From positions 1-38,871 of the forward strand of contig JAFZJT010000263.1 of NCBI GenBank assembly GCA_017553815.1: a stretch of 38,871 nucleotides of DNA, in the 5' to 3' direction. The notes beneath the pieces are model-generated. The model was not told the DNA's origin and did not search any database. It saw only the letters and a program-made list of their open reading frames with translations. Positions 1-9,717 of this stretch are shown here, in pieces. Position numbers and translations under genes: made by a program. The stretch is from Clostridia bacterium (GTDB lineage: Bacteria; Bacillota_A; Clostridia; Christensenellales; CAG-138). Numbering within the stretch: position 1 is the stretch's first letter; each line of letters starts with the position of its first letter.

Positions 1-2662
1 GGGCGTGGATTGAAATTGTTAACATCAATACCAACGCTAACGGCTGTTATCGTCGCCCCCCTCGCGGGGGCGTGGATTGAAATAATATATTTGCATAAAT
101 AGTGATGACAATTCTTGTCGCCCCCCTCGCGGGGGCGTGGATTGAAATCACATCAAAAATTACGAAGTGTTTTACCCTGTCACGTCGCCCCCCTCGCGGG
201 GGCGTGGATTGAAATGCCGATCTATGGAGCATCTATCCTCGGAAAGAGGGTCGCCCCCCTCGCGGGGGCGTGGATTGAAATGTTTTTGAAAAGAGCAAGA
301 CGAACAAGGGCGACTCGTCGCCCCCCTCGCGGGGGCGTGGATTGAAATCCTGCAACGGATAGGTCTTGACACGGCGAGCCGAGTCGCCCCCCTCGCGGGG
401 GCGTGGATTGAAATCCGCCTTTGCGGTGCATCCGTGCGCGGCACAACATGTCGCCCCCCTCGCGGGGGCGTGGATTGAAATTCCCCACGTAAGCGGGCGT
501 ATCCCGCTTATAATGGTCGCCCCCCTCGCGGGGGCGTGGATTGAAATACCTCTGCTCATTTCATCCGCGCAATCGACAGCACGTCGCCCCCCTCGCGGGG
601 GCGTGGATTGAAATCGCGATATTTTTAGAGGTAAACACCTATGAGTATGTCGCCCCCCTCGCGGGGGCGTGGATTGAAATCGCAAATGAAGCACCTCGGC
701 GATGTATCCGCGATTGTCGCCCCCCTCGCGGGGGCGTGGATTGAAATCGTCGACAAGCAGCCAAGCGTCCGCCTTGTCGAGTCGCCCCCCTCGCGGGGGC
801 GTGGATTGAAATAACGCCTTGTTCTTGTCGCCGATAGCGACACCATAGTCGCCCCCCTCGCGGGGGCGTGGATTGAAATTGTTTTCGAGCGCAAAAAGTC
901 GGGAACAACGCCCGGTCGCCCCCCTCGCGGGGGCGTGGATTGAAATATCATCATCATCATTAGGCCAAGGCTGCCCGTCGCCCCCCTCGCGGGGGCGTGG
1001 ATTGAAATCCTCCAAAACGCCATATCGTCCTCGGTCGGGTTGTCGCCCCCCTCGCGGGGGCGTGGATTGAAATATTTCCGACGACAAGGCCAAAGCCGAA
1101 GCCCGCATGTCGCCCCCCTCGCGGGGGCGTGGATTGAAATAAGCCTACGACGCACGTGGCAACGGCGACGGAGCAAGTCGCCCCCCTCGCGGGGGCGTGG
1201 ATTGAAATTCGCCCAGATTGAAAGCGGCTCGGTCGAGGGCAAGTCGCCCCCCTCGCGGGGGCGTGGATTGAAATTATGCCGCAAAGCTGCGCGGCTAACG
1301 GGAAGCCGCGTCGCCCCCCTCGCGGGGGCGTGGATTGAAATTGTCGCGGAATACATAAGGGAGCGTTGCGTTGCCGTCGCCCCCCTCGCGGGGGCGTGGA
1401 TTGAAATGTCGCACCAGTTTTTATAGTTTCCATTAGCGTTGTCGCCCCCCTCGCGGGGGCGTGGATTGAAATAGACTACTTATGCAAGTAGAGCAAGACG
1501 CATATAGTCGCCCCCCTCGCGGGGGCGTGGATTGAAATGATAAAGTGTCGTTTGCAGTTTGTAAAATCGTTATGTCGCCCCCCTCGCGGGGGCGTGGATT
1601 GAAATTGAGTAATATATAAGTGCATATTTTTCAGACTTCGTCGCCCCCCTCGCGGGGGCGTGGATTGAAATACCCGATACGGCTCAAACGCCGCTATTGC
1701 CGCGTGTCGCCCCCCTCGCGGGGGCGTGGATTGAAATGTGTATTTTGTTCATTCGCATTGTGCGTTCGCGGTCGCCCCCCTCGCGGGGGCGTGGATTGAA
1801 ATATAAACATAGTAAATCGTATAGCCCTTGTGGTCGTCGCCCCCCTCGCGGGGGCGTGGATTGAAATGGACACCCCTCAAACCCAAATACAAAACGTCGA
1901 AGGTCGCCCCCCTCGCGGGGGCGTGGATTGAAATAGTATATATGAAGAAACACTGTTGCCATCTATCCGTCGCCCCCCTCGCGGGGGCGTGGATTGAAAT
2001 AACAAATATAACGGAAATATACCGTTTATATTCGGTCGCCCCCCTCGCGGGGGCGTGGATTGAAATACTCATCGGTAATTGCCGAAACGAGGGAGGATAG
2101 GTCGCCCCCCTCGCGGGGGCGTGGATTGAAATAGCGCTGATCTCGGGATTGGCTGCGCTTGTGGCGGGTCGCCCCCCTCGCGGGGGCGTGGATTGAAATT
2201 AATCCGTTATAACGTATATAAATACGATCATCGTCGCCCCCCTCGCGGGGGCGTGGATTGAAATGTTTCCTTCGTTTCGGCTCGTCCCTGTCGCGCTTGG
2301 TCGCCCCCCTCGCGGGGGCGTGGATTGAAATGGCTTTTACGGACGAGTAAAAAGCCGGGGCGTTTGTCGCCCCCCTCGCGGGGGCGTGGATTGAAATTGA
2401 ATGATTTGATATATCATTTTGAAGATCAATAGTCGCCCCCCTCGCGGGGGCGTGGATTGAAATCTCCACGTGTGGAAAACGTTCTCGATTTCGCCGTATC
2501 GCCCCCCTCGCGGGGGCGTGGATTGAAATATTCTGATCCGTGTTTACCTTGCCTTTTGAATCGGGTCGCCCCCCTCGCGGGGGCGTGGATTGAAATTTTC
2601 TTTGTGCGAGATCATCGCGGGTGGCCGAGATGTCGCCCCCTCGCGGGGGCGTGGATTGAAAT
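1..2662 (+). CRISPR. Type I-C CRISPR array, leader-distal part (40 complete repeats plus one partial)
   Basis: The 32-bp repeat begins GTCGCCCCCC and ends GCGTGGATTGAAAT. A partial copy lies at 1-16, then 40 copies start at 52, 117, 184, 250 and so on to 2632. They are separated by 40 spacers of 30-36 bp, mostly 33-35. The palindromic core (CGCCCCC/GGGGGCG) and the GGATTGAAAT 3' end are typical of type I-C, where Cas5 cleaves below the stem and leaves an 11-nt 5' handle. That fixes transcription as left to right. All copies look identical except the last few: the copy at 2498 has G1 changed to A, and the copy at 2632-2662 lacks one C. Decay at the right end means the leader and cas genes lie beyond the left edge. 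The array is translated in several frames by naive ORF callers; those ORFs are artefacts. Confidence 0.98.
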
Positions 2663-2697
2663 GATGTGGCTGGCGAAGTTGAATCACCCTTTGAGAT

Positions 2698-2725
2698 CTG
2701 CCCCCCCTGGGGTTGGACAACAAAT
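2698..2725 (+). repeat. Degenerate terminal CRISPR repeat
   Basis: Exactly 35 bp, one normal spacer length, after the last recognisable repeat, the sequence reads CTGCCCCCCCTGGGG, then TTGGACAACAAAT. It keeps the C-run, part of the G-run, the GGA and the AAAT end of the repeat, but has lost several bases from the second arm of the stem. The position and the preserved ends make a decayed 42nd repeat the simplest reading. It marks the trailer end of the array. Chance similarity of a C-rich tract is possible. Confidence 0.55.
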
Positions 2726-3075
2726 GGTGATTCTTTGTTTTTTACTTGTTCTATATAAGTTTTCTGGCTGTCGTTTTTTGTTTTTAAATTGGACACGAAA
2801 ATCAAAAAAGTTCAAAACAGATACTGAAAACGAAAAACTTTTACGATCCGAACCCTATTGTCTAATTTGAATTGAGCGAAAAACCTACTTGTTTGTTGGA
2901 AAAACAAAAGTCTGTTTCCGTTCTTGTCTTGTTTCAGTGTTGAAATCAGAGTACAAAATGAACAGAATAATAGAATGCAGAAAACAAGCGGTTTCGCAAG
3001 ACGTCATTCGGTTACGGGGGTTCAACTCCATTCCTAAAAATCCAAAAAATCTTTTTCGGTAGGACAACACAGATT

Positions 3076-3104
3076 CCGGGTTTTCACAACCCGGTTTCAT
3101 TTTT
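3076..3104 (+). terminator. Rho-independent terminator downstream of the CRISPR array
   Basis: A perfect 7-bp stem, CCGGGTT (3076-3082) with AACCCGG (3088-3094), has a TTCAC loop and is followed by TTTCATTTTT. The orientation is plus. It is the first intrinsic terminator after the array and could end the pre-crRNA transcript roughly 410 nt past the last repeat. Confidence 0.65.
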
Positions 3105-3646
3105 GCCGAAAGTGGCTAAAACCCAATCATTATAAGGATTTTTTGAAACTTGCAGCTTTAAACTTAATCAGCTTAAGATCGTTAAAGTATCGCTTCAATG
3201 CACACGCATTGCACACGAATGTGCAAATAAGGGCATCTGATCCGGGTTTTCGTCCATTCATATTGCCGCAGAATAGCACTTTTGACATATGAAGCCTTTT
3301 GCTGCAGTGGCGATACCGTCACGATACCCGATCTTGTAATCGCTGCGTTGCCGAAAGGCTTGGCGAAGGCATAAAGATACTGCCGAATAGCGAGACGATC
3401 GGTGATATTCAACGCATCGTTTTTACGCTATCCGTGCTTTTTTTCTCAACAGCTCTATAGAATTCATACTATTTGCTATTTTATAATACAATACTCGAAT
3501 TTTTTACGCTCTATTTTGTTTAAATATCCGATATGGAAATTAATACAAGACGACACTTTGATGTGCATCTCGCAATACTCGCAGCTGCAGTCATTAAATC
3601 AAGGAAACAAGTATTAAAAAAAGCATAGCAGATCAAAATTCTGTCA

Positions 3647-3708
3647 ATACTTTTATAGTATCGCCAATGCATAACTAATCAGATTTAAAAAATATACTGG
3701 TTTAGTAT
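3647..3708. promoter_or_regulatory. Twin palindromic operator candidate upstream of the XRE gene
   Basis: Two copies of the same interrupted palindrome, ATACT-N5-AGTAT, occur at 3647-3661 (spacer TTTAT) and 3694-3708 (spacer GGTTT). Their centres are 47 bp apart, and they lie 79-140 bp upstream of the small XRE gene. Five-bp half sites with a 5-bp gap suit a dimeric helix-turn-helix repressor. Two sites suggest cooperative binding and autoregulation. The binding protein is inferred from adjacency only. Confidence 0.5.
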
Positions 3709-3786
3709 TGGAATCGAAGAATTAAATTATCAAAAGCAAACCGTTCTGTGGTAATATTCTTAAAATATTTAAGGGGGTGATCTGTA

Positions 3787-4074
3787 ATGGAGTTTTTTTC
3801 GACCAGACTTAAACAATTAAGAAAAGACAGAAATATGAAACAGGAGCAAGTTGCAAGACTGGTTGGAGTAAATAAAAGTGCGATTTCTGCTTATGAAAAC
3901 GATCTGAGAAAGCCCAGTTATAGAGTTCTTGTTAGGCTATCAAATCTTTATGGCGTCAGTACTGATTATCTATTAGGAAAGATTAATTCAAGAAGCGTTG
4001 ATGTATCCGGTTTGTCCGAAAGGGACATTGAGATAGTTTGCCGTTTGATTGCAGAAATGGCAAACATCCTTTGA
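3787..4074 (+). CDS. XRE-family helix-turn-helix transcriptional regulator
   Basis: This is a 95-residue DNA-binding protein. Residues 5-62 form a typical Cro/C1-type HTH_3 domain: RLKQLRKDRNMKQEQVARLV is helix 1-2, GVNKSAISAYENDLRKPS carries the recognition helix, and LSNLYGVSTDYLLGK closes the domain. The remaining roughly 30 residues are a short helix (GLSERDIEIVCRLIAEMA) like those that mediate dimerisation in SinR/phage-type repressors. An AAGGGGGTGA ribosome binding site sits 7 nt before the ATG. It is a single gene between the CRISPR trailer and the secretion locus, transcribed toward the latter. The two palindromes upstream are its likely operators. Whether it also controls the secretion genes 460 bp downstream cannot be told from sequence. 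Confidence 0.9.
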   Translation: MEFFSTRLKQLRKDRNMKQEQVARLVGVNKSAISAYENDLRKPSYRVLVRLSNLYGVSTDYLLGKINSRSVDVSGLSERDIEIVCRLIAEMANIL

Positions 4075-4531
4075 TATTAAGAATAAATGAATAATACTAC
4101 CATTTAATTATTTGCACAAGTTGTAAATGGTTCTTTTAGTTGTATCTTGCAATTTGCTTTATGGATTGTTGCAATGATGTTCAATGCTGTGTTTTGCGTT
4201 GAGGCAAGGATGCAAGATGATAAAATATATAACACACAGGTCGCAGATAGGGTACAAAAACTACTTATAGAAAAGCGATTTTTGTTATTATTATGTTGAA
4301 GATGTAAATGTTTGTATTTAATTGAAATATTTACTCTTTGGCAACACTAATAGTTGTATTTTTTAAAAACCGCTGCCGACAATTGTTATCGTTGCTTTAT
4401 TCACTGATTGCTGTCGGAAATCCATTCCCACTAATGCTGAGTCCTGATGGCGAAACTTGATTTTTTATTATTTGTTCTGAGAAACAGTTTGTTTCTGCGG
4501 AAATACAAAAGAATGAAGGAGTCTGTAATAA
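4075..4531. other. Intergenic region upstream of the secretion operon
   Basis: There are 457 bp without a credible ORF. Visible structures are an imperfect hairpin with CCGACA (4376-4381) and TGTCGG (4412-4417) ends, and a small AGAAAC/GTTTCT inverted repeat near 4480-4496 just before the essC-like ribosome binding site. No terminator with a T-run and no good sigma-A promoter were found, although a promoter for the large operon is expected here. Confidence 0.5.
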
Positions 4532-7500
4532 ATGCTTCTTAACCTGATTAAACCGAATAGGATATTTAGCCTTACGCTTCCTAGTAAGATAAAAGGCCTG
4601 TATTGGCTTGCGGATTATGATGATAAAGGAGCGGTTAGAGAACTCCTTAGCGTGGAAGCAATCGGCAGTGATTGGGTTGCTAAGAGCAATAAGTATATCA
4701 CCATTCTCGACTCACAAAACAATGCGGTAAGTACGGCTGTTATTCGTCCGAATGTATTTTATAATGTAAGGGTTGCAGGCGCCAACAATCGCACTTTGTT
4801 GTTTGCCGAGAGTATGGATTCCAGCAGGAATACATTTACAAAGTTTTTTGTTAGAGGCGCAAGTGCGCTGACTATCGGAAGAACAAACGATAATATTATT
4901 TGCTATGAGAATATGTATGTGTCTAGCAAACATGCATTATTGAAGTATGATTCGCAAGGTTGGTCAATTGTAGACACCGAAAGCACTAATGGCACATATG
5001 TGAACGGCTCTCGAGTTGAGTCAACTGAACTTGCTCCTGGCGATGTTGTTTATATTATGGGACTTAGAATAATAATAGGCAAGAATTATTTTGCCGTAAA
5101 TAATCCCGATAATACAATACGGATCGGTTCCCGTGGTCTCGTTCCGTATATGCCTCAAAGCGCTATTGAGGATACACCGCCGTTTGAATTGCCGGAAAAG
5201 GAATTCTTTTTCAGATCGCCGCGTTTCCATCGTGAAATAGAGCGTGCCAGATTTAAAATCGATCCGCCGCCGCAACATCAAAAAACCGATTCTGTTCCAA
5301 CTGCACTTATGCTCGGCCCTTCATTGACTATGGGCGTAACATCGTTGAGCACAGGTATTCTTGGTGTGCATAATGTTATAAATAACGGAGGCAACGTCAC
5401 TCAGGCGCTGCCGACACTGATGATGTCGGGCAGTATGCTCCTAGGTACTGTTCTTTGGCCGATCCTTTCCAAAAAATACGAGAAAAAGCAGCGGATTATC
5501 GGAGAAGGCAAGCGCCAGAAAAAGTACCTGGCATATCTTGATAAGGTGCGCGATGAAATCAGAAGAGAAAGCAAAACGCAGTCGGATATTCTCAATGAGA
5601 ATCTTATCTCACTCGGAGATTGTGCGGATAGGATCGTAAATAAGAAAACAAGCCTTTGGGAGCGCAGTATCGGGCAAAGCGATTTCTTGAGGATTAGATT
5701 AGGCACGGGTGATTTGCCTTTGGATGCTGAGTGTACTTTCAGCGAAAAAACTTTTACTATGGACGACGATACGCTCCAAGATGCTATGCTGTCTTTGGGC
5801 AAAGAACCCAAAATGTTGAGAGACGTGCCTGTGAGTCTCTCTCTGGTGGATATAGTATCGTTAGGTATATACGGGGAAGAGGATAAAAGGAATACACTAT
5901 TAAAGTCACTGATCCTGCAAACAGTAGCACTTCACAGTTATGATGATGTGAAAATACTGATGTTGGTAAATGAAGAAAACGCGGAAGAATGGACCTTTAT
6001 TAGACCGCTCCAATACATTTGGAACGACGACAAGTCTGCAAGGTTTTTTGCTACAACTGAAGCCGAAGTCAAGGATCTGTCGGCGTTTATAGAGAGAGAG
6101 ATTCTTGCGCGTACCGATAATGAAAACTTCGATTATTCGGAAAATGCGCCGTATTATATTCTCATATCAACAAGCAAAGAACTCACAGACAAATGCCATG
6201 TGTTGGCGCAAATGCTAAAACTGAAGTTTAATGTGGGCTTTAGCATAATAATGTCTGTTGATGAATTGCGTGATTTGCCAAAAGACACAAAGTACGTTGT
6301 TTCACTTGAAGGCGATTCTGCAAGGTTCTTCTCTAAAGATGATACAAGTGGCAATAGTATTGTGTTCTCTCTGGATAGATTGAATGAATCGGCAATGGAG
6401 GGACTGTCCCAAGCACTCTCGAATATAGAACTTGACAAAGGTGCGCAAAGGTTTTTGCTGCCAAATATGCTGACGTTTCTCGAAATGTTCAACGTCAGTA
6501 AAATCGAGCACCTGAATTCATTAACAAGGTGGAAGGAAAACAATCCGACCATATCGCTTCAAACGCCGGTCGGAGTCGATACATTTGGCGGTCTTTTCAA
6601 CTTGGATCTGCATGAAAAATACCATGGCCCGCACGGATTGGTTGCGGGTATGACAGGTTCGGGTAAATCCGAGTTTATAATCACATACATTTTATCGTTG
6701 GCGGTGAACTACCATCCCGATGAAGTCGCATTTATTCTTATTGACTACAAGGGCGGCGGATTGACGGGTGCATTCGAGGATGAGGAACGTGGTGTTAAAC
6801 TTCCGCATCTCGCAGGAACGATAACCAATCTTGACGGCGCCGCTATAAACCGTTCGCTGATATCAATTCAAAGTGAACTCAGAAGGCGTCAGCAGGTATT
6901 CAATAATGCAAGAAAGATATCCAACGAGGGCACAATGGATATCTATAAGTATCAAAAACTATATCGCGACAAAGTTGTATCGGAACCTGTGCCGCATCTG
7001 TTCATTATTTCCGATGAGTTTGCAGAACTGAAGTCGCAGCAGCCGGAGTTTATGCAGCAGCTTATCAGTGCGGCAAGGATAGGGCGAAGCCTCGGCGTGC
7101 ATTTGATCCTTGCAACACAGAAGCCAAGCGGTGTTGTTGACGATCAGATCTGGTCTAACAGCAAGTTCAGGGTTTGTCTTAAGGTTCAGGAAAAGGCTGA
7201 CAGTATGGATATGATCAAGTGCGCAGATGCAGCGGAGATATCCCAAACGGGAAGATTCTACCTGCAGGTTGGCTTCAACGAATTGTTTGCGCTCGGTCAG
7301 TCTGCTTGGTGCGGTGCCGAATACATTCCGACTGAATCCGTTGAAACTCATCTGGATGACAGCATACAGGTCGTTGATAATCTCGGAAGAGTTTTGGCGA
7401 ATTATAAGCCGAGCAAGAAACGCGGCTCAGGCAGTACGAAACTTAAACAGATCGTTGCGATAGTAAAGTATTTGTCGGATTTGGCGGTGGAAGAGCGCGT

Positions 7501-9109
7501 TAGTGTTCGTCCGCTGTGGCTTGATCCGATTCCAGCAGTCATTTTTGTTGATGATATTGAGAAAAAGTATAATCACCTCTCCAAAAGTTTTGTTCTCGAT
7601 CCGGTTATCGGCGAATATGACGATCCGTTCAATCAGCGCCAGGCGGTTTTGACAGTTCCGCTTTCAAGGGACGGCAACTGTTTGGTCTATGGTTCGACCG
7701 GCAACGGAAAAACCACATTCCTCACCTCTCTGTGTTATTCGCTCATCAAGAATCACAGCCCGGAAGAAGTGAATGTGTACATTATGGACTTTGGCTCAGA
7801 AACACTCAAGGTTTTTGAGCAGGCGCCGCAGGTTGGCGGAGTCGTTCTGTCAGCGGATATCGAAAAAACGATCAACTTCCTTAAAATGCTTAAAAAGGAA
7901 GTCGAACAGAGGCGTGCGAGCTTCTCGGAATTTGGCGGTGATTATGCGTCATATATCAAAAACAGCGGAAAAACACTACCAAATATTGTAGTTTTGCTGA
8001 ATAACTACTCTGTGTTCAGTGAACTGTATGAGGATTATTTGGACGACTTTACGGTACTGACGAGGGATGGCAGTAAGTACGGCATCTACTTTGTTTTAAC
8101 CGCGGGAAGCACAAATGCGGTCAGATACAGAGTGCAGCAGAACTTTAAAACTATGATTTCGCTGCAACTCAATGATGCTACAGAATATGTATCCGTTGTT
8201 GGCAGGACAGAAGGCGTCATTCCATCCAAGTATAAGGGCCGCGGATTGGTTTCGATGGGCAAGGTGTATGAGTTCCAAACCGCCTATTGTGCGCCCGAGG
8301 ACGGACAGCAAGATTTCCTGCGCGGTTTCTGCGGCGAATTGAATAATAAGTTTGATCAGTATGCAGCAAATATACCCATCCTTCCCGAATATGTCAACCT
8401 GAACAGTGTGCGTCAGTTTGCCGGCAATCTCAATAATGTGCCTGTCGGCATCGGAAAGAAGAATTTGACTGTTGCGACAGTAAACATTGCAGGCAAAGTG
8501 GCGTTCCCGGTTGCGATACAGGAGTTGGGAGAAGCGGTGTCATTTGTTGAAGAGTTGTATCGAGTTCTTAATTCTTCATGTAAAACCGTTATTGTTGACG
8601 CAGAGCAGCAACTGACGGAGTTTGAAAACCGGGATAAGGTCTCGGGCAATTTCGAGAACTTCGTTCAGGAACTGTTCGATGAGATGGTAAAGCGCAACAA
8701 TGATTACAAAGACGAGAATATGGATCTTTCCGTGCTCGATGACAGAGAGGAGATTACATATATCGTGATCGGCATAAGCCGGTTGTTTGAACAACTATCC
8801 GAGGATAGGAAAGACAAGCTGGCCACTCTTATTGAAAAGGCGGAGCCGTACTATAAGATCCACTTTGTGATCGTAGACTACGCGTCCAAGTATTCGGAGT
8901 TTGCATATTCCGCTTGGTACAAGCGTCATATAAGCGGCATAGACGGACTCTGGCTCGGCGACGGCGTGGCGGATCAGTTCGTGATCAAACTAAGCAAAAC
9001 GCCGCGCGAACTCTATCAAGACGTTGGCTCGGAGTACGGCTACATCATCGTTCGCGGTAAACACACACTTATAAAACTGTTGTCGTCAAACGAAGAGGAG
9101 GTCGAATGA
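4532..9109 (+). CDS. essC: EssC-like type VII secretion ATPase (FHA plus FtsK/SpoIIIE domains)
   Basis: This 1525-residue protein is the motor of a Firmicutes-type (T7SSb) secretion system and energises export of WXG100/LXG-type substrates through the membrane. Residues ~1-100 are FHA-like. Residues ~105-195 are a canonical FHA domain with GRTNDN, SSKH and STNGTYVNG phosphothreonine-binding motifs. A hydrophobic stretch around residues 260-310 gives the membrane anchor, followed by a basic coiled region. The first FtsK domain has Walker A GMTGSGKS (~705-712) and Walker B IISDEF with D828/E829. The second has Walker A GSTGNGKT (~1054-1061), but its Walker B acids are replaced by N1157-N1158. 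A third, degenerate ATPase-like domain without a P-loop fills the C terminus. A GAAGGAG ribosome binding site precedes the ATG. It heads the operon, with yukD 1 bp after its stop. Length and order match EssC/YukBA. Confidence 0.95.
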   Translation: MLLNLIKPNRIFSLTLPSKIKGLYWLADYDDKGAVRELLSVEAIGSDWVAKSNKYITILDSQNNAVSTAVIRPNVFYNVRVAGANNRTLLFAESMDSSRNTFTKFFVRGASALTIGRTNDNIICYENMYVSSKHALLKYDSQGWSIVDTESTNGTYVNGSRVESTELAPGDVVYIMGLRIIIGKNYFAVNNPDNTIRIGSRGLVPYMPQSAIEDTPPFELPEKEFFFRSPRFHREIERARFKIDPPPQHQKTDSVPTALMLGPSLTMGVTSLSTGILGVHNVINNGGNVTQALPTLMMSGSMLLGTVLWPILSKKYEKKQRIIGEGKRQKKYLAYLDKVRDEIRRESKTQSDILNENLISLGDCADRIVNKKTSLWERSIGQSDFLRIRLGTGDLPLDAECTFSEKTFTMDDDTLQDAMLSLGKEPKMLRDVPVSLSLVDIVSLGIYGEEDKRNTLLKSLILQTVALHSYDDVKILMLVNEENAEEWTFIRPLQYIWNDDKSARFFATTEAEVKDLSAFIEREILARTDNENFDYSENAPYYILISTSKELTDKCHVLAQMLKLKFNVGFSIIMSVDELRDLPKDTKYVVSLEGDSARFFSKDDTSGNSIVFSLDRLNESAMEGLSQALSNIELDKGAQRFLLPNMLTFLEMFNVSKIEHLNSLTRWKENNPTISLQTPVGVDTFGGLFNLDLHEKYHGPHGLVAGMTGSGKSEFIITYILSLAVNYHPDEVAFILIDYKGGGLTGAFEDEERGVKLPHLAGTITNLDGAAINRSLISIQSELRRRQQVFNNARKISNEGTMDIYKYQKLYRDKVVSEPVPHLFIISDEFAELKSQQPEFMQQLISAARIGRSLGVHLILATQKPSGVVDDQIWSNSKFRVCLKVQEKADSMDMIKCADAAEISQTGRFYLQVGFNELFALGQSAWCGAEYIPTESVETHLDDSIQVVDNLGRVLANYKPSKKRGSGSTKLKQIVAIVKYLSDLAVEERVSVRPLWLDPIPAVIFVDDIEKKYNHLSKSFVLDPVIGEYDDPFNQRQAVLTVPLSRDGNCLVYGSTGNGKTTFLTSLCYSLIKNHSPEEVNVYIMDFGSETLKVFEQAPQVGGVVLSADIEKTINFLKMLKKEVEQRRASFSEFGGDYASYIKNSGKTLPNIVVLLNNYSVFSELYEDYLDDFTVLTRDGSKYGIYFVLTAGSTNAVRYRVQQNFKTMISLQLNDATEYVSVVGRTEGVIPSKYKGRGLVSMGKVYEFQTAYCAPEDGQQDFLRGFCGELNNKFDQYAANIPILPEYVNLNSVRQFAGNLNNVPVGIGKKNLTVATVNIAGKVAFPVAIQELGEAVSFVEELYRVLNSSCKTVIVDAEQQLTEFENRDKVSGNFENFVQELFDEMVKRNNDYKDENMDLSVLDDREEITYIVIGISRLFEQLSEDRKDKLATLIEKAEPYYKIHFVIVDYASKYSEFAYSAWYKRHISGIDGLWLGDGVADQFVIKLSKTPRELYQDVGSEYGYIIVRGKHTLIKLLSSNEEEVE

Positions 9110-9110
9110 T

Positions 9111-9362
9111 ATGAACAAGGTGCTTGTTGAGGTGTTCGTTCCGGCATTGGGCAGATCCTTCGATATCTTTGTTCCGCTTCAATCACCTATGTTTGAGGTG
9201 CTTGAACTTATAAAAAAGGCTGTTTCCGATCTTTCGGACGGATTGTTTGTTCCTAATCAAAACACCGCCATATGCAACAGATATGACGGCACTATCCTCA
9301 ATATTAACTTATCGGTCTATGAGTTGGATATCCGCAACGGCTCTAAACTGATGTTAATATAA
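9111..9362 (+). CDS. YukD/EsaB-like ubiquitin-fold protein
   Basis: This is an 83-residue cytoplasmic protein of the YukD/EsaB family, a ubiquitin-like fold that is a conserved accessory of Firmicutes type VII secretion. The pattern VLVEVFVPALGRSFDIFVP (β-hairpin), FEVLELIKKAVSDL (helix) and the final ELDIRNGSKLMLI (closing strands) matches the family. It lacks the C-terminal di-glycine needed for conjugation, as YukD does. AGGAGGTC sits just upstream, inside the end of essC, so translation is likely coupled. Its place between the ATPase and the WXG100 genes is the standard T7SSb arrangement. EsaB influences substrate export or effector transcript levels in Staphylococcus; the role here is inferred. 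Confidence 0.88.
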   Translation: MNKVLVEVFVPALGRSFDIFVPLQSPMFEVLELIKKAVSDLSDGLFVPNQNTAICNRYDGTILNINLSVYELDIRNGSKLMLI

Positions 9363-9391
9363 ACAAAATATTTTTAAGGAGGTCATTTTAA

Positions 9392-9703
9392 ATGGCAACA
9401 TCAAAAGGCAACATCACTGTATCCCCGGAAAAACTTCGTGCTGCGGCTAATAGAATAAAAACTCTTGCCGAACAGTATGAGGGGGAATACAAAAAGTTCT
9501 ACAACACCACCGAAAATATGAGTGCAGGTTGGGAGGGAGATGACAACAGAGCATTCATCCAAAGGATCGATGGCTTCAAAGATGATTTTCAAAAGATGAA
9601 AACTTTGATGGATCGTTATGCGGACTTTTTAAATACGTCCGCAGCAACCTACGATAAAACGCAAGATGACATCAAGCGTGCGGCAAACAGTTTGACCAAC
9701 TAA
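9392..9703 (+). CDS. WXG100 protein (EsxA-like), first of a tandem pair
   Basis: This 103-residue helical-hairpin protein belongs to the WXG100/ESAT-6 superfamily, which are small secreted substrates and structural partners of type VII systems. Helix 1 (SPEKLRAAANRIKTLAEQYE) leads into the turn motif GWEGDDNRAF with the WXG signature. Helix 2 (DDFQKMKTLMDRYADFLNTS) ends in AATYDKTQDDI, close to the YxxxD/E export-signal consensus. The ribosome binding site AAGGAGG is excellent. It is followed 14 bp later by a second WXG100 gene, so the two probably form a heterodimer like EsxA/EsxB, or are co-exported. Confidence 0.93.
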   Translation: MATSKGNITVSPEKLRAAANRIKTLAEQYEGEYKKFYNTTENMSAGWEGDDNRAFIQRIDGFKDDFQKMKTLMDRYADFLNTSAATYDKTQDDIKRAANSLTN

Positions 9704-9717
9704 GGAGGTAAAATACA

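Larger units (their letters stand above)
2726..3786. other. Gene-poor interval between the CRISPR trailer and the XRE gene
   Basis: No convincing coding region lies here on either strand. Short minus-strand frames at 2885-3100 and 3182-3412 lack ribosome binding sites I would accept and have compositions typical of noise or long-decayed genes. Structure is limited to a terminator hairpin at 3076-3104 and two ATACT-N5-AGTAT palindromes at 3647-3661 and 3694-3708. Confidence 0.6.

Noticed and set aside
47..2870. Many overlapping ORFs in the array with repeated VAPLAGAWIEI, SPPSRGRGLK or STPPRGGR motifs
   Set aside because: They are translations of the 32-bp CRISPR repeat in different frames; none has independent coding evidence.
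3010..3035. T-arm-like sequence GGGGGTTCAACTCC, possible tRNA or tmRNA 3' end
   Set aside because: The stem pairs over only about two bases and no acceptor or anticodon arm can be found upstream.
2885..3100. Minus-strand 71-codon ORF
   Set aside because: No ribosome binding site, unusual composition, and it overlaps the plus-strand terminator hairpin at 3076-3104.
3182..3412. Minus-strand 76-codon ORF
   Set aside because: No recognisable family or ribosome binding site; at best a decayed fragment.
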